64,000 nt of DNA from Bacteroidales bacterium UBA1800 (GTDB lineage: Bacteria > Bacteroidota > Bacteroidia > Bacteroidales > VadinHA17), in assembly GCA_002319915.1 (NCBI GenBank), contig DCFQ01000038.1, positions 378 through 64,377 of the forward strand, in the 5' to 3' direction. Below, piece after piece: positions 23,838 through 32,443 of the stretch. Position 1 is the stretch's first letter; the number at the start of each line of letters is the position of its first letter. Made by a program: the position numbers and the translations under genes. Under the pieces are notes generated by a model. The model saw nothing but the letters and a program-made list of their open reading frames with translations, was not told the DNA's origin and searched no databases.

Positions 23838-26042
23838 TCAATTGAACCAGTACGACAACTTGAACACCAGTCCCCTGTTCTTCACCTTGTAATTTCCGGG
23901 ATAGGAATTCTCGGTATAGACGATGAACAGGTCGGAAACCGGTGCAAACCGCCACTGGAACCTGAAGTTCAGGTTAAGGTTGTCGATCTGGTTATTATAC
24001 TGGATGAAGCTGGTAAAGAAGAGCTTATCGGTGAAGGTAAAGTCAAATTTCGGGCCGAAGAGGAAGAGCCTGGCGCTCTTATACGGGGCCGGAAGAACAA
24101 TGTCGTTATATGTAGTGATCAGTGAGAGGCTGCCGTAAGGCTGAACCCGGTAATACAGCTCGCCGTTCAGCATGAGGCGCGTTCCGTTATAGTATCCGCC
24201 GTACCTCCCGGTGATCACAAAGTTCAGCAGCTTCCGGGTATCTGAGGTGAACGTGATCCCGGTCTCGTTCCAGTGAAAATAATCGGCAGAATCCAGCTTA
24301 AGGCCGCCGGTATTTGTCGGATCATAAGGAGAAAGAAGCTTTATGTATGTGTCTTTGACATCTACGGTAAGGGTGCTCTTATTTAGCCACTCCACGTAAT
24401 AAAGGAGCTGGGCGTCGCGGTCGGTCAGCGAGAAGTTCGCCTGGTCAAAGTATGTGTCAAACTTGACAGCCGGTCCATGATTTGCGATCTTGCTGCCTTT
24501 CGGGTACATCCTGTACTGGAAGGTGGGGTTCACTTCATAATAGTCTTTCCTCCTGATGTATCCTGTCTCAGCGTTGTAGTCGGATCCGATCAGCGACTGG
24601 TTTAGTGTTGCCAGGATGAACTGCGAGGAATAAGTTAGGCTTGCGGAAAGCGCTGCATCCTTGAAGTCCATGTCCCTGTGAAGGTTCTGGTGGTAGAAAG
24701 CTTTTCCCATCCACCTGTTGTCGGGGCTTGACAGGTTGTATTCCAACCCCGCGATCCGGTTGAACCTTTTGCCCGTGAAGGTTGAATCATCAGCATTGTT
24801 CAGCACCTGTTTGTTCACCAGAAAGCCGGTAATATTCGACCTGCTGAATACCTGTTTCTGGATTGCGGTGACCATGAAGTTTGCTGCAGGGGCATTTTTT
24901 GTATCATTCGTAATGGGATCAACTGACAGCTTGCTTCCTGTCTGGATATCCATGACGCCGATCCTCCATTTGTTGGCAAGCTTGCCGCTAAGGCGGGCCC
25001 CTGCGATCACCGGGTTGTCGAGCCCGATGCGTCTTGAAAAGAACGGCCTCACGTTATCGCTCCCGAGATTTGCGAACAGGTCGGAATTCTCAAGATAGAA
25101 CTGCCTCATCTCGGGGAAGAAAAGCTCAAAGCGGTCGAGGTTTGTCTGCTGCCTGTCGACTTCCACCTGCGAATAATCAGGATTGACTGTAAGATCGAGG
25201 TTGAGGGAGGTTGAAAGTATAGCTTTGGCATCGATTCCCGCAGTCATTTTATATTTCATGCTCTCCCCGGTTTCCCTGTTCTGGGTGGCTTTCCCGGAAA
25301 CGTATGGGATGAGCGAAAATCTCAATCCTGAAGGAGGCAGCGGCTTATCCCACACCAGGGCTCCCTCATAGGCCAGGGTTGCGGTTGCGAACTGGCGGGG
25401 CATTGGCGCCCAGCTCGATTTTTCACTCGTTTTCAGGTCCTGCCTGCTGAAGTTAATTCCCCATTCCTGTGCTCCCCCATTATATCTCAGGCTTCTGAAT
25501 GGAATCGCAAATTCGGCCACCCACCTGTCCGGGTAACTTTTCACTGCTGACCGCCATTTTATGTCCCAATTGAGGTTCACTGTCCCCCCGTTGGCCTGAA
25601 CGCCGTCCCACTGTGCCCCGGCTGCCGAAACGCCAAAGGCGAAGCCGTTGGTCTGGTCATTAAACGTATCAATGAAGGTTATGTAGTTATCATTTTTCAT
25701 GAAATTGAAATCCCTGCGGAGCGATTCCACCGGCCGCTTCCCCAGGGTCGGATCATGGCAGATGATGCCCATGTAAAGCGTTGTGGGAGTGTAGGTCAGC
25801 CTTACTTCGGTTTGGGCCGCCGCATACCCGGTATCAGTCGGGAGAACTCTCTGAAGGCGGGTGGCAGACTCGCTTTCATCCCATGCCTTTTCATCGAGCA
25901 CTCCGTCAATATTGATCTTTTCCGAAGTCTCCTTTATATGGATCCTGTACTTTTCCCGGTTTACTCCCCTCACCTGGCTATATGAATTCACGGTCCCCAG
26001 GAACAGGATCACGGGAACAAGAAGGATTAAATACCTCGGCAT
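23838..26042 (-). CDS. DUF5916 protein with CBM9-like domain, outer-membrane
   Basis: Secreted protein of 734 residues. Signal peptide 1-22 (cleavage before QVRGV), then a CBM9-like sugar-binding domain at about 35-210 (IDGVLDEKAWDESE near 46-59, SRRDF-type segments), followed by the DUF5916 region to the end, which contains YSQVEVDRQQTNLDRFELFFPEMRQF-type sequence near 295-320 and looks like an outer-membrane barrel ending in SYWFN. Function is unknown; members are widespread in Bacteroidota. It is divergent from nagB and shares a 152-base upstream gap with it. Confidence 0.85.
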   Translation of the reverse strand: MPRYLILLVPVILFLGTVNSYSQVRGVNREKYRIHIKETSEKINIDGVLDEKAWDESESATRLQRVLPTDTGYAAAQTEVRLTYTPTTLYMGIICHDPTLGKRPVESLRRDFNFMKNDNYITFIDTFNDQTNGFAFGVSAAGAQWDGVQANGGTVNLNWDIKWRSAVKSYPDRWVAEFAIPFRSLRYNGGAQEWGINFSRQDLKTSEKSSWAPMPRQFATATLAYEGALVWDKPLPPSGLRFSLIPYVSGKATQNRETGESMKYKMTAGIDAKAILSTSLNLDLTVNPDYSQVEVDRQQTNLDRFELFFPEMRQFYLENSDLFANLGSDNVRPFFSRRIGLDNPVIAGARLSGKLANKWRIGVMDIQTGSKLSVDPITNDTKNAPAANFMVTAIQKQVFSRSNITGFLVNKQVLNNADDSTFTGKRFNRIAGLEYNLSSPDNRWMGKAFYHQNLHRDMDFKDAALSASLTYSSQFILATLNQSLIGSDYNAETGYIRRKDYYEVNPTFQYRMYPKGSKIANHGPAVKFDTYFDQANFSLTDRDAQLLYYVEWLNKSTLTVDVKDTYIKLLSPYDPTNTGGLKLDSADYFHWNETGITFTSDTRKLLNFVITGRYGGYYNGTRLMLNGELYYRVQPYGSLSLITTYNDIVLPAPYKSARLFLFGPKFDFTFTDKLFFTSFIQYNNQIDNLNLNFRFQWRFAPVSDLFIVYTENSYPGNYKVKNRGLVFKLSYWFN

Positions 26043-26194
26043 TGCTGATAAAATTTGCCGAATATAAAGAATTGTATTGTTAAAATATTAACAGTACAGG
26101 CATGAACATAAAATTTAAGGATTTTTAAGAACCTTATTAAAATCCGGAATATCTTCATTACATTAACATCCGGGGCCAACAATGAATTTTTGCC

Positions 26195-26929
26195 ATGAAT
26201 ATCTCGATCTCTCACGACAGCAGCGAACTCGGAAGCCAGGCTGCAGGCTTCATCTCCCGCAAGCTCGGCCAGGTCATAAGTGAGAAGGGCGGAGCACGTA
26301 TAGTCGTTTCAACGGGCGCTTCACAATTTGACCTGTTCAGCTCACTGACCAAATGCGATACCGACTGGACAAAAGTCGAGGTTTTTCACCTCGATGAATA
26401 TATTGGTATTCCGGAAACACATCCCGCGAGTTTCAGGAAATACCTCAGGGAACGCTTCATCAGCCACCTTCCGGTAAAGAAATTTCACAGCATCGATGTT
26501 GAGGGTGATATTGGCGAAGTGATCTCCCGGCTTACTGCCGAAGTGCGGAAATCGCCGCCCGATCTTGGCATTATCGGAATTGGCGTGAACGGTCATATTG
26601 CTTTCAACGATCCGCCGGCTGACTTTTCATCGCGGGAGGCTTTCAGTGTTGTATCGCTCGATGAGATATGCCGGATGCAGCAGGTGGGAGAGGGGTGGTT
26701 CGGTGGGCTTGAGGAGGTCCCAACACGGGCAGTTTCGATGACGGTTTACCAGATAATGCAGTGCAGGACAATCGTTTCGTGTGTACCTCATGCCGTCAAG
26801 GCTGATGCGGTCTATAGGACATTCACAAACGGGCTCACAAATCTGGTTCCGGCAACCATGCTGAAGCAGCATCCTGATTTTCATCTTTACCTGGATAAAA
26901 ACTCAGCTTCGGGGATTATTGTCCTGTGA
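26195..26929 (+). CDS. nagB: Glucosamine-6-phosphate deaminase
   Basis: Converts glucosamine 6-phosphate to fructose 6-phosphate and ammonia. The protein has 244 residues. Family motifs: VVSTGASQ near 37-44, FHLDEYIG with Asp67 and Glu68, and VNGHIAFNDP at 131-140 with His134 as the ring-opening histidine. The PTRAVSMTV segment near 187-195 is also typical. It is followed by nagA 25 bases later, so both steps from N-acetylglucosamine 6-phosphate are encoded together. Confidence 0.92.
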   Translation: MNISISHDSSELGSQAAGFISRKLGQVISEKGGARIVVSTGASQFDLFSSLTKCDTDWTKVEVFHLDEYIGIPETHPASFRKYLRERFISHLPVKKFHSIDVEGDIGEVISRLTAEVRKSPPDLGIIGIGVNGHIAFNDPPADFSSREAFSVVSLDEICRMQQVGEGWFGGLEEVPTRAVSMTVYQIMQCRTIVSCVPHAVKADAVYRTFTNGLTNLVPATMLKQHPDFHLYLDKNSASGIIVL

Positions 26930-26954
26930 ATTCCGGACTCTAAAACTGTCAAAA

Positions 26955-28103
26955 ATGAATAGCAAGGTATCTGTCAGGGGAATCCATTATGAGACCGGCA
27001 GGCCGGTCGAAGTCTTCATCGCTGACGGCGTTATTTCAGCAATTCAAGAGATCCAGGCTACCGGGCCGGGCGCAGGCGAAATGTATATCGCGCCGGGACT
27101 GGTCGATAACCAGATCAACGGGTACAACGGTGTTGACTTTTCAGCGACAGGTCTCACTGCTGCTGACATGCTTAAAGCTGTAAAAGCCATTCAAAGGGAC
27201 GGGGTAACTACATTCCACCCGACAATACTTACCAACAGCGATGAAAACCTGATCAGGATCCTCAGCAATCATGCCAGATTCCTTGAGAACGCTGAAATTA
27301 GCGAGTCTGTGCCGGGATTTCATCTCGAAGGACCATATTTATCCCCGGTGAAGGGATTCTTTGGCTGTCACCCGGAGCAATTCCTCAGGAACCCCTCCTG
27401 GGATGAATTTGAGAGATACCAGGACGCGGCAAATGGCAGGATCAGGATCATTACCCTCAGCCCGGAGCTGGATGGTGCAATGGAATTTATCCGGAAATGC
27501 GTGGAGCACAATATTCTGGTCTCGATAGGCCATTCAAACGCTTCCGCAGAACAGATCCGTCTTGCTGCAGGGAATGGCGCGTATCTTTCCACGCATCTCG
27601 GGAACGGCTGCGCGAACCTTATCGACCGGCATCTCAACCCCATCTGGCCCCAGCTGGCAAACGACCTGATCACACCATCCATAATTGCTGATGGCCACCA
27701 CCTTACTCCCGAAGAAATGAAGGTTTTTTACCGGGTCAAGGGACCTGACAACATGATCCTTATTTCCGATGTTACGCACCTGATCGGGATGCCGGCAGGC
27801 CGGTACACCTATATGGGGAATGAGGTTGTCTATACTGAGGACGGGCTGATAAAGAACCCGGTGCTTAATGTCCTTGCAGGCGCTTCATTTCCCCTGAGCA
27901 GGGGAATCGGCAATATGATGAGATCTGCAGGATGCAGCCTTTGGCAGGCAATAAACCTTGCATCCAGGAACGTTTCAGATGCCTGCCACCTGCCGGATGT
28001 TGGTACGATGGCCCCTGGGAAGCGGGCCGACCTTATTCTATTTAAGCTTAAGAACGACGCTATGGTTGTCCGGCAGACCTGGGTCAGGGGAAGGAAATTG
28101 TAA
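26955..28103 (+). CDS. nagA: N-acetylglucosamine-6-phosphate deacetylase
   Basis: Amidohydrolase-superfamily deacetylase of 382 residues. Metal and active-site positions visible: Glu125 in HLEGPYLSP, His193 in GHSNAS, His214 in THLGNG, and Asp272 in ISDVTHLIG. The first metal motif reads DNQINGYNGVDF, without the HxH of some amidohydrolases, as is common for NagA. Start at ATG 26955 is preferred; the frame is open to a TTG at 26919 that would overlap nagB. It supplies the substrate of NagB. Confidence 0.92.
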   Translation: MNSKVSVRGIHYETGRPVEVFIADGVISAIQEIQATGPGAGEMYIAPGLVDNQINGYNGVDFSATGLTAADMLKAVKAIQRDGVTTFHPTILTNSDENLIRILSNHARFLENAEISESVPGFHLEGPYLSPVKGFFGCHPEQFLRNPSWDEFERYQDAANGRIRIITLSPELDGAMEFIRKCVEHNILVSIGHSNASAEQIRLAAGNGAYLSTHLGNGCANLIDRHLNPIWPQLANDLITPSIIADGHHLTPEEMKVFYRVKGPDNMILISDVTHLIGMPAGRYTYMGNEVVYTEDGLIKNPVLNVLAGASFPLSRGIGNMMRSAGCSLWQAINLASRNVSDACHLPDVGTMAPGKRADLILFKLKNDAMVVRQTWVRGRKL

Positions 28104-28175
28104 GAACCTGGACGATCGAGATCCGGCTCACTGTTCCTTGCCAGTGACCTCCCGATAACATTCTTTAACTAACTA

Positions 28176-28209
28176 TTTTGAATTGGTATTACAATTTATA
28201 ATAAATTTG
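28176..28209 (+). promoter_or_regulatory. Bacteroidota-type promoter of tatA
   Basis: TTTTG at 28176-28180 and TAAATTTG at 28202-28209 are 21 bases apart and match the -33/-7 pattern of the phylum. The start codon is 23 bases after the -7 element. tatA therefore probably has its own promoter and is not just the tail of the nag operon. Confidence 0.5.
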
Positions 28210-28231
28210 AGGGAAATTTAAAATTGGAAAA

Positions 28232-28423
28232 ATGGGAAATCTAGGTGCCACTGAGATAATACTGATCATTCTTGTAATTGTACTTTTATTCGGCGGTCGC
28301 AAAATTCCTGAACTCATGAAGGGAATTGGCCAGGGAATGAAGGAGTTCAAGAAAGCCTCGAGGGTGGAGGATGACAACACCTCGGTAAAGCCTGAAGCAA
28401 AGGAAGATCCAAAGAAGGAATAA
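28232..28423 (+). CDS. tatA: Sec-independent translocase protein TatA/E
   Basis: Protein of 63 residues with the TatA layout: a single transmembrane helix (about 7-21), the FGGRKIPEL hinge, an amphipathic helix (GIGQGMKEFKKAS) and a charged tail. It forms the export pore of the twin-arginine pathway together with TatC, which is not in the window. Two genes further along have twin-arginine signals (32444 and 51664), so there are likely clients nearby. Confidence 0.92.
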   Translation: MGNLGATEIILIILVIVLLFGGRKIPELMKGIGQGMKEFKKASRVEDDNTSVKPEAKEDPKKE

Positions 28424-28466
28424 TCTCCTTTAGTTAAGGTCAGACGGCATTTCAGTATTTTATCAA

Positions 28467-30065
28467 TCAGTCAGTAGGCAGGAAGCCGGGTGCTTTTCTG
28501 TGCTTTGTTCCCTGTTCGTAGCTAAATGCTATCTCAAGCAGCAACGGTTCACTCCATGCCCTTCCAAAGAACGTGATGTCGACGGGCAGCTCTTCGATGA
28601 AGCCCATCGGGAGAGCGATTGCCGGGTATCCGGATATTGCTGCCAGTGATGAACTTCCGCCGAGGTAATGGTCGCCGAGGATCAGGTCGGTCTTCCAGGC
28701 AGGTGAGCCTGTCGGCGCCATCAGGGCATCGAGGCGATTCTCATCCATGATCCTGTCAATTCCCTCCTCGCGGGTAGCCTTGAGCATTGTCCCGAGGTCC
28801 TTTTTGTATTCGGGCGAATTTAGGTCCCCCTTCCTGTCGGCCATCTCAAGTATTTTCTGGTCGAAAAATTTCAGCTCGACGGTATCGGTAAGATTGAATT
28901 TTATCAGGTCGCTGATGTTCCTGACAGGTGTGCCCGGGCCCAGGCCGGCAAAATACCTGTTCAGACCATCCTTGAATTCATACAGCATGACATCGAAGGA
29001 AGCAGCCTCATAACCAGAGCTGTTTGGTGCAGAGACTTCAATCACCTCCGCTCCCAGGCTTCTGATCGATCTTATGGCCTGCCTGGTCAGTGTGTCGACC
29101 TTTTCCATAAAATCGGACGAACCTTTTATGAAACCGATCCTCTTTCCTTTTAAACCGCCGGGGTTGAGCGACCTGGTGTAATCGGTAAGGTATTTGCCCT
29201 CCGATCCGGCTGTCTTCGGAACGGCGGGATCGGTGCCGGTAAGCGCCCCAAGGCAGATAGCGACGTCCTCCACCGTTCTACCCATGGGCCCGGGGGTATC
29301 CTGGGTGAACGAAATGGGAATTATGCCGCTCCTGCTGATCAGCCCTACTGTCGGTTTCAGGCCCACTATGCCGTTGTTATTCGACGGACAGACGATCGAT
29401 CCGTTGGTTTCGGTGCCAATTGCCAGAATGCAGAGGTTTGCCGACACTGCCACGCCCGATCCCGAGCTCGAGCCGCAGGGATTCCTGTCGAGAACATAAG
29501 GATTCCTTGTGAGCCCACCGACTCCGCTCCAACCGCTTGTGGATGCCATCGATCTGAAGTTGGCCCATTCGCTGAGATTCGATTTGCCGAGTATAACTGC
29601 CCCCGCCTGTCTGAGCTTCGCTGCAACAGGGCTGTCTGATGCGGGGAATGAATTCCTGAGGACCGTTGCCCCCGCAGTGTTGGGCATCTTGTCATGAGTA
29701 GAGATATTGTCCTTCAGGATCACCGGGATCCCGAAAAGCGGGCCGGTCTGCCTCCCGTCAGCCAGGACTATATCGAGACTGTCAGCGATCTTCAGGGCAT
29801 CCGGGTTAACTGTGATCACCGAATTCAGCGATGGTCCCGATTTGTCGATTTCATTGATCCTGTCGAGATAGGCCGAAACTACATCCCTTACAGTGAATTT
29901 CTTGTTTTTGTAACCTTCATGCAGATCCCTTACCGTCGTCTCTTCCAGCCATTTATTATCTCTTTGGGCTGTGCCTGACTTTTTTGTCACTCCGGGCTTG
30001 CACCCTTGCATGACAGCAGGCAGTAACATGACTGCCAATAGCAGAATTTTAAGTGTTGTCCTCAT
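28467..30065 (-). CDS. Exported amidase (amidase signature family), lipoprotein
   Basis: Ser-cisSer-Lys amidase of 532 residues. The N-terminus is a lipoprotein signal with Cys22 in VMQGC. Catalytic set: Lys118 in VILKDNIS, the cis-Ser within GSSSGSG at 198-204, and the nucleophile Ser223 in ETNGSIVCPS. Related enzymes act on amides, but the substrate is unknown. Its location on the outer side of the membrane points to scavenging of amides or to cell-wall turnover. The gene is convergent with tatA and divergent from xdhC. Confidence 0.9.
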   Translation of the reverse strand: MRTTLKILLLAVMLLPAVMQGCKPGVTKKSGTAQRDNKWLEETTVRDLHEGYKNKKFTVRDVVSAYLDRINEIDKSGPSLNSVITVNPDALKIADSLDIVLADGRQTGPLFGIPVILKDNISTHDKMPNTAGATVLRNSFPASDSPVAAKLRQAGAVILGKSNLSEWANFRSMASTSGWSGVGGLTRNPYVLDRNPCGSSSGSGVAVSANLCILAIGTETNGSIVCPSNNNGIVGLKPTVGLISRSGIIPISFTQDTPGPMGRTVEDVAICLGALTGTDPAVPKTAGSEGKYLTDYTRSLNPGGLKGKRIGFIKGSSDFMEKVDTLTRQAIRSIRSLGAEVIEVSAPNSSGYEAASFDVMLYEFKDGLNRYFAGLGPGTPVRNISDLIKFNLTDTVELKFFDQKILEMADRKGDLNSPEYKKDLGTMLKATREEGIDRIMDENRLDALMAPTGSPAWKTDLILGDHYLGGSSSLAAISGYPAIALPMGFIEELPVDITFFGRAWSEPLLLEIAFSYEQGTKHRKAPGFLPTD

Positions 30066-30189
30066 ATTATTTGTGTTTTCCTGTTATTTAAACTCGTATT
30101 TTTTGACAAAATCCATTAGTGATTGTCTTAAGGTTAAGTGCAAATCTTAAGCTGGTCCCTAATTTTTAAAGTCATTCTTCTGGTTTGAA

Positions 30190-30197
30190 TATATTTG
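30190..30197 (+). promoter_or_regulatory. -7 promoter element of the molybdenum hydroxylase operon
   Basis: TATATTTG fits TAnnTTTG and ends 26 bases before the ATG of the xdhC-like gene. A TTG at the -33 distance is not present, so the match is partial. Confidence 0.4.
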
Positions 30198-30223
30198 TTT
30201 AAATTTCAACAATAAATAGCATA

Positions 30224-31372
30224 ATGAGAAATATTTTCCTGCATATTCCACAGGAGGGCCCGGCAATTAAGGATCAGGTTCTGGCAACGGTGGTGCGGAC
30301 AGAGGGATCCACTCCGCAGAAAGCAGGGAGTTCGGCTTTGTTCGGTTCATCGGGTCTCAGGCACGGGACAGTGGGGGGAGGCATTCTGGAAGGCAAGGTT
30401 ACGGAAATTGCCTCCAGATCGGTCAAGGCAAAGAAATCAGGATTGTACAGGTTTACGCTGGACAACAATTCACCCGACGGTGAGGATGCACTTTGTGGAG
30501 GCGCGGTGACGGTACTCATAGATGCAGATCCGGGAAGGCACAATTCCGTATTTCAGGATGCAGGCAAATCAATCACTGCCAGGATCCCGGGAGTATTGGT
30601 CACGATTGTCTCGAATATCTATGATGAATCGGTTGTGATTAAAAGGTTGTGGTCAGGAACTATGGAGCGTGACCCCCTGGCTGCATCGATCATGGAAGTT
30701 ACAGGCCCGGTGATTGAGGGGATGCTGAAGAATCCTGACCCACATGAATTCCGGGAATCAGAATTTGTCCTCCCCGGTGAGGAGACTGCCTCGATGTTCT
30801 ATTTTCAATCGGTGATACCTCCGCCGCATGTGATTATTGCAGGCGCCGGGCATATCGGGAAAGCCCTCATGCCGATCGTGCAAATGCTCGGGTTTGAGAT
30901 CACTGTCATCGACAACCGCAAGGAATTTGCCAATCCGGGCAACCTACCGGCAGCCGATCATATACTGGTGGGGGATGTCGGCAAAGCTTTGTCTATGATC
31001 GGGAAGCAGTCGGATTGTTTTATCGTTATTGTCACCCGCGGGCACAAGGACGATGCTGGAGCGCTCAGGGCGTGCATCGGGTCGGAGGCTGCTTATATCG
31101 GGATGATTGGAAGCAAGAACAAGGTCGCTCTCATGAAAAAGGAGTTCATCTCGAATAAATGGGCCACGCCGGAGCAATGGAACAGGATCTTTGCTCCGAT
31201 CGGCATCGATATAAATTCGAAAACGGTCGAGGAGATTGCCGTGAGCATATCCGCGCAGTTGGTCATGGTCAGGAACATGGCACGTTCTGCCGCTGAGGAT
31301 CACGGGGAACCTGCCGGGATAAAATCGCGCACATCTCCGGCTGTCGAACGAAGAGGGAAAAAGAGGAAATGA
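30224..31372 (+). CDS. xdhC: XdhC/CoxI family molybdenum hydroxylase maturation protein
   Basis: Maturation factor of 382 residues that binds the molybdenum cofactor and helps to sulfurate and insert it into xanthine-dehydrogenase-type enzymes, in the cytoplasm. The N-terminal XdhC domain has VVRTEGSTPQKAG and GGGILEG; the C-terminal Rossmann domain begins with HVIIAGAGHIGKAL near 207-220 and contains VTRGHKDD and IGMIGSKNK. It overlaps the next gene by four bases and heads a four-gene operon ending with the enzyme subunits. Confidence 0.92.
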   Translation: MRNIFLHIPQEGPAIKDQVLATVVRTEGSTPQKAGSSALFGSSGLRHGTVGGGILEGKVTEIASRSVKAKKSGLYRFTLDNNSPDGEDALCGGAVTVLIDADPGRHNSVFQDAGKSITARIPGVLVTIVSNIYDESVVIKRLWSGTMERDPLAASIMEVTGPVIEGMLKNPDPHEFRESEFVLPGEETASMFYFQSVIPPPHVIIAGAGHIGKALMPIVQMLGFEITVIDNRKEFANPGNLPAADHILVGDVGKALSMIGKQSDCFIVIVTRGHKDDAGALRACIGSEAAYIGMIGSKNKVALMKKEFISNKWATPEQWNRIFAPIGIDINSKTVEEIAVSISAQLVMVRNMARSAAEDHGEPAGIKSRTSPAVERRGKKRK

Positions 31373-31962
31373 ATGAGATATGGGCCATAGTGCTGGCAGC
31401 TGGTGAATCCAAAAGGATGAAGGTCCCCAAAATGCTTCTTCCATTCGGCCGTGAGACCATGATAGAAAAGGTCATACTTAATATTGCCGGTTCGAAGGCA
31501 GACAGGACCCTCCTGGTGCTGGGCTCCTACAGGGATGAGATAAGGGCCGTAACGGCCAGTTATCCCATACTGACCTGTTACAATGAAAATTACAGGAACG
31601 GGATGTACTCCTCAGTCAGGTGCGGTTTTGAAAACCTCCCTGAAAGCGTTGGGGCAGTAATGGTTTTTCCGGGCGATCAGCCGTTCATTGGGCCCGGGGT
31701 GATAAACAAGGTGATCGACGCATACAGGAGATCGGGTAAAGGGATAGTCATGCCTGTCTACAAGAAAAGACGGGGCCACCCCCTGCTCCTCGACTGCAAA
31801 TACAGGAACCTGGTTATCGGCTCCGAACCAGCGGATGGTTTACGGAACCTGGCGCATGAGTTCCCTGGCGACGTCCTTGAAGTGAGGGCAAATGCACCGG
31901 AGATACTCATGGATTTCAATACGAAAGAAGATTATCTGAATGCAATAAATCAAAACAGTTAA
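31369..31962 (+). CDS. MocA-like molybdenum cofactor nucleotidyltransferase
   Basis: NTP-transferase of 197 residues related to MocA/MobA, predicted to make molybdopterin cytosine dinucleotide, the cofactor form used by bacterial hydroxylases with this subunit make-up. Seen: LAAGESKRM at 9-17, KMLLPFG following it, PGDQPFIG near 102-109 and GHPLLLD near 137-143. ATGA overlap with xdhC and a two-base gap to the 2Fe-2S subunit gene show tight coupling. Confidence 0.88.
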   Translation: MNEIWAIVLAAGESKRMKVPKMLLPFGRETMIEKVILNIAGSKADRTLLVLGSYRDEIRAVTASYPILTCYNENYRNGMYSSVRCGFENLPESVGAVMVFPGDQPFIGPGVINKVIDAYRRSGKGIVMPVYKKRRGHPLLLDCKYRNLVIGSEPADGLRNLAHEFPGDVLEVRANAPEILMDFNTKEDYLNAINQNS

Positions 31963-31964
31963 AC

Positions 31965-32441
31965 ATGGAACAGAAAATCAGTTTTACCCTTAACGGTAAA
32001 AAAACAGAAATCCAGGTTGATCCCGCCGCGACCCTGCTATGGGTCCTGCGGAACAAGCTAGGGCTGACGGGCACAAAGTTCGGCTGCGGGACCGGGTTCT
32101 GCGGCGCATGTACTGTGCTGATAAACAAGGAGGCTGTCAGATCGTGCCAGCTTTCCGTAAGCGATGTTGCGGGGAAGGAGATCATTACCATCGAAGGTCT
32201 TGGCCGCAACGGGAAACTCCATCCGGTGCAGCAGGCATTTGTTGACCACGAGGCCCTGCAATGCGGATATTGCACCCCCGGCATGATCATGACGGCCACG
32301 GGGCTTCTTTTAAGCAATCCCTCACCGACGCGCCAGGAGATCATCGACGGTCTCGACGGTAATCTCTGCCGTTGCGGTGCACACGTGAGAATTGTTGATG
32401 CCGTTGAAACTGCTGCCAAATCAATGAAAGGAGGGAAGTAA
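31965..32441 (+). CDS. Molybdenum hydroxylase 2Fe-2S subunit (CoxS/IorA type)
   Basis: Small subunit of 158 residues carrying two [2Fe-2S] clusters: plant-ferredoxin type Cys41, Cys46, Cys49, Cys61 and the helical domain Cys100, Cys103, Cys135, Cys137. It passes electrons from the molybdenum centre. The protein has no signal peptide of its own, while the large subunit has a Tat signal, so it is expected to leave the cell interior as a passenger. No FAD subunit gene is in the operon, as in isoquinoline 1-oxidoreductase-like enzymes. Confidence 0.93.
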   Translation: MEQKISFTLNGKKTEIQVDPAATLLWVLRNKLGLTGTKFGCGTGFCGACTVLINKEAVRSCQLSVSDVAGKEIITIEGLGRNGKLHPVQQAFVDHEALQCGYCTPGMIMTATGLLLSNPSPTRQEIIDGLDGNLCRCGAHVRIVDAVETAAKSMKGGK

Positions 32442-32443
32442 AA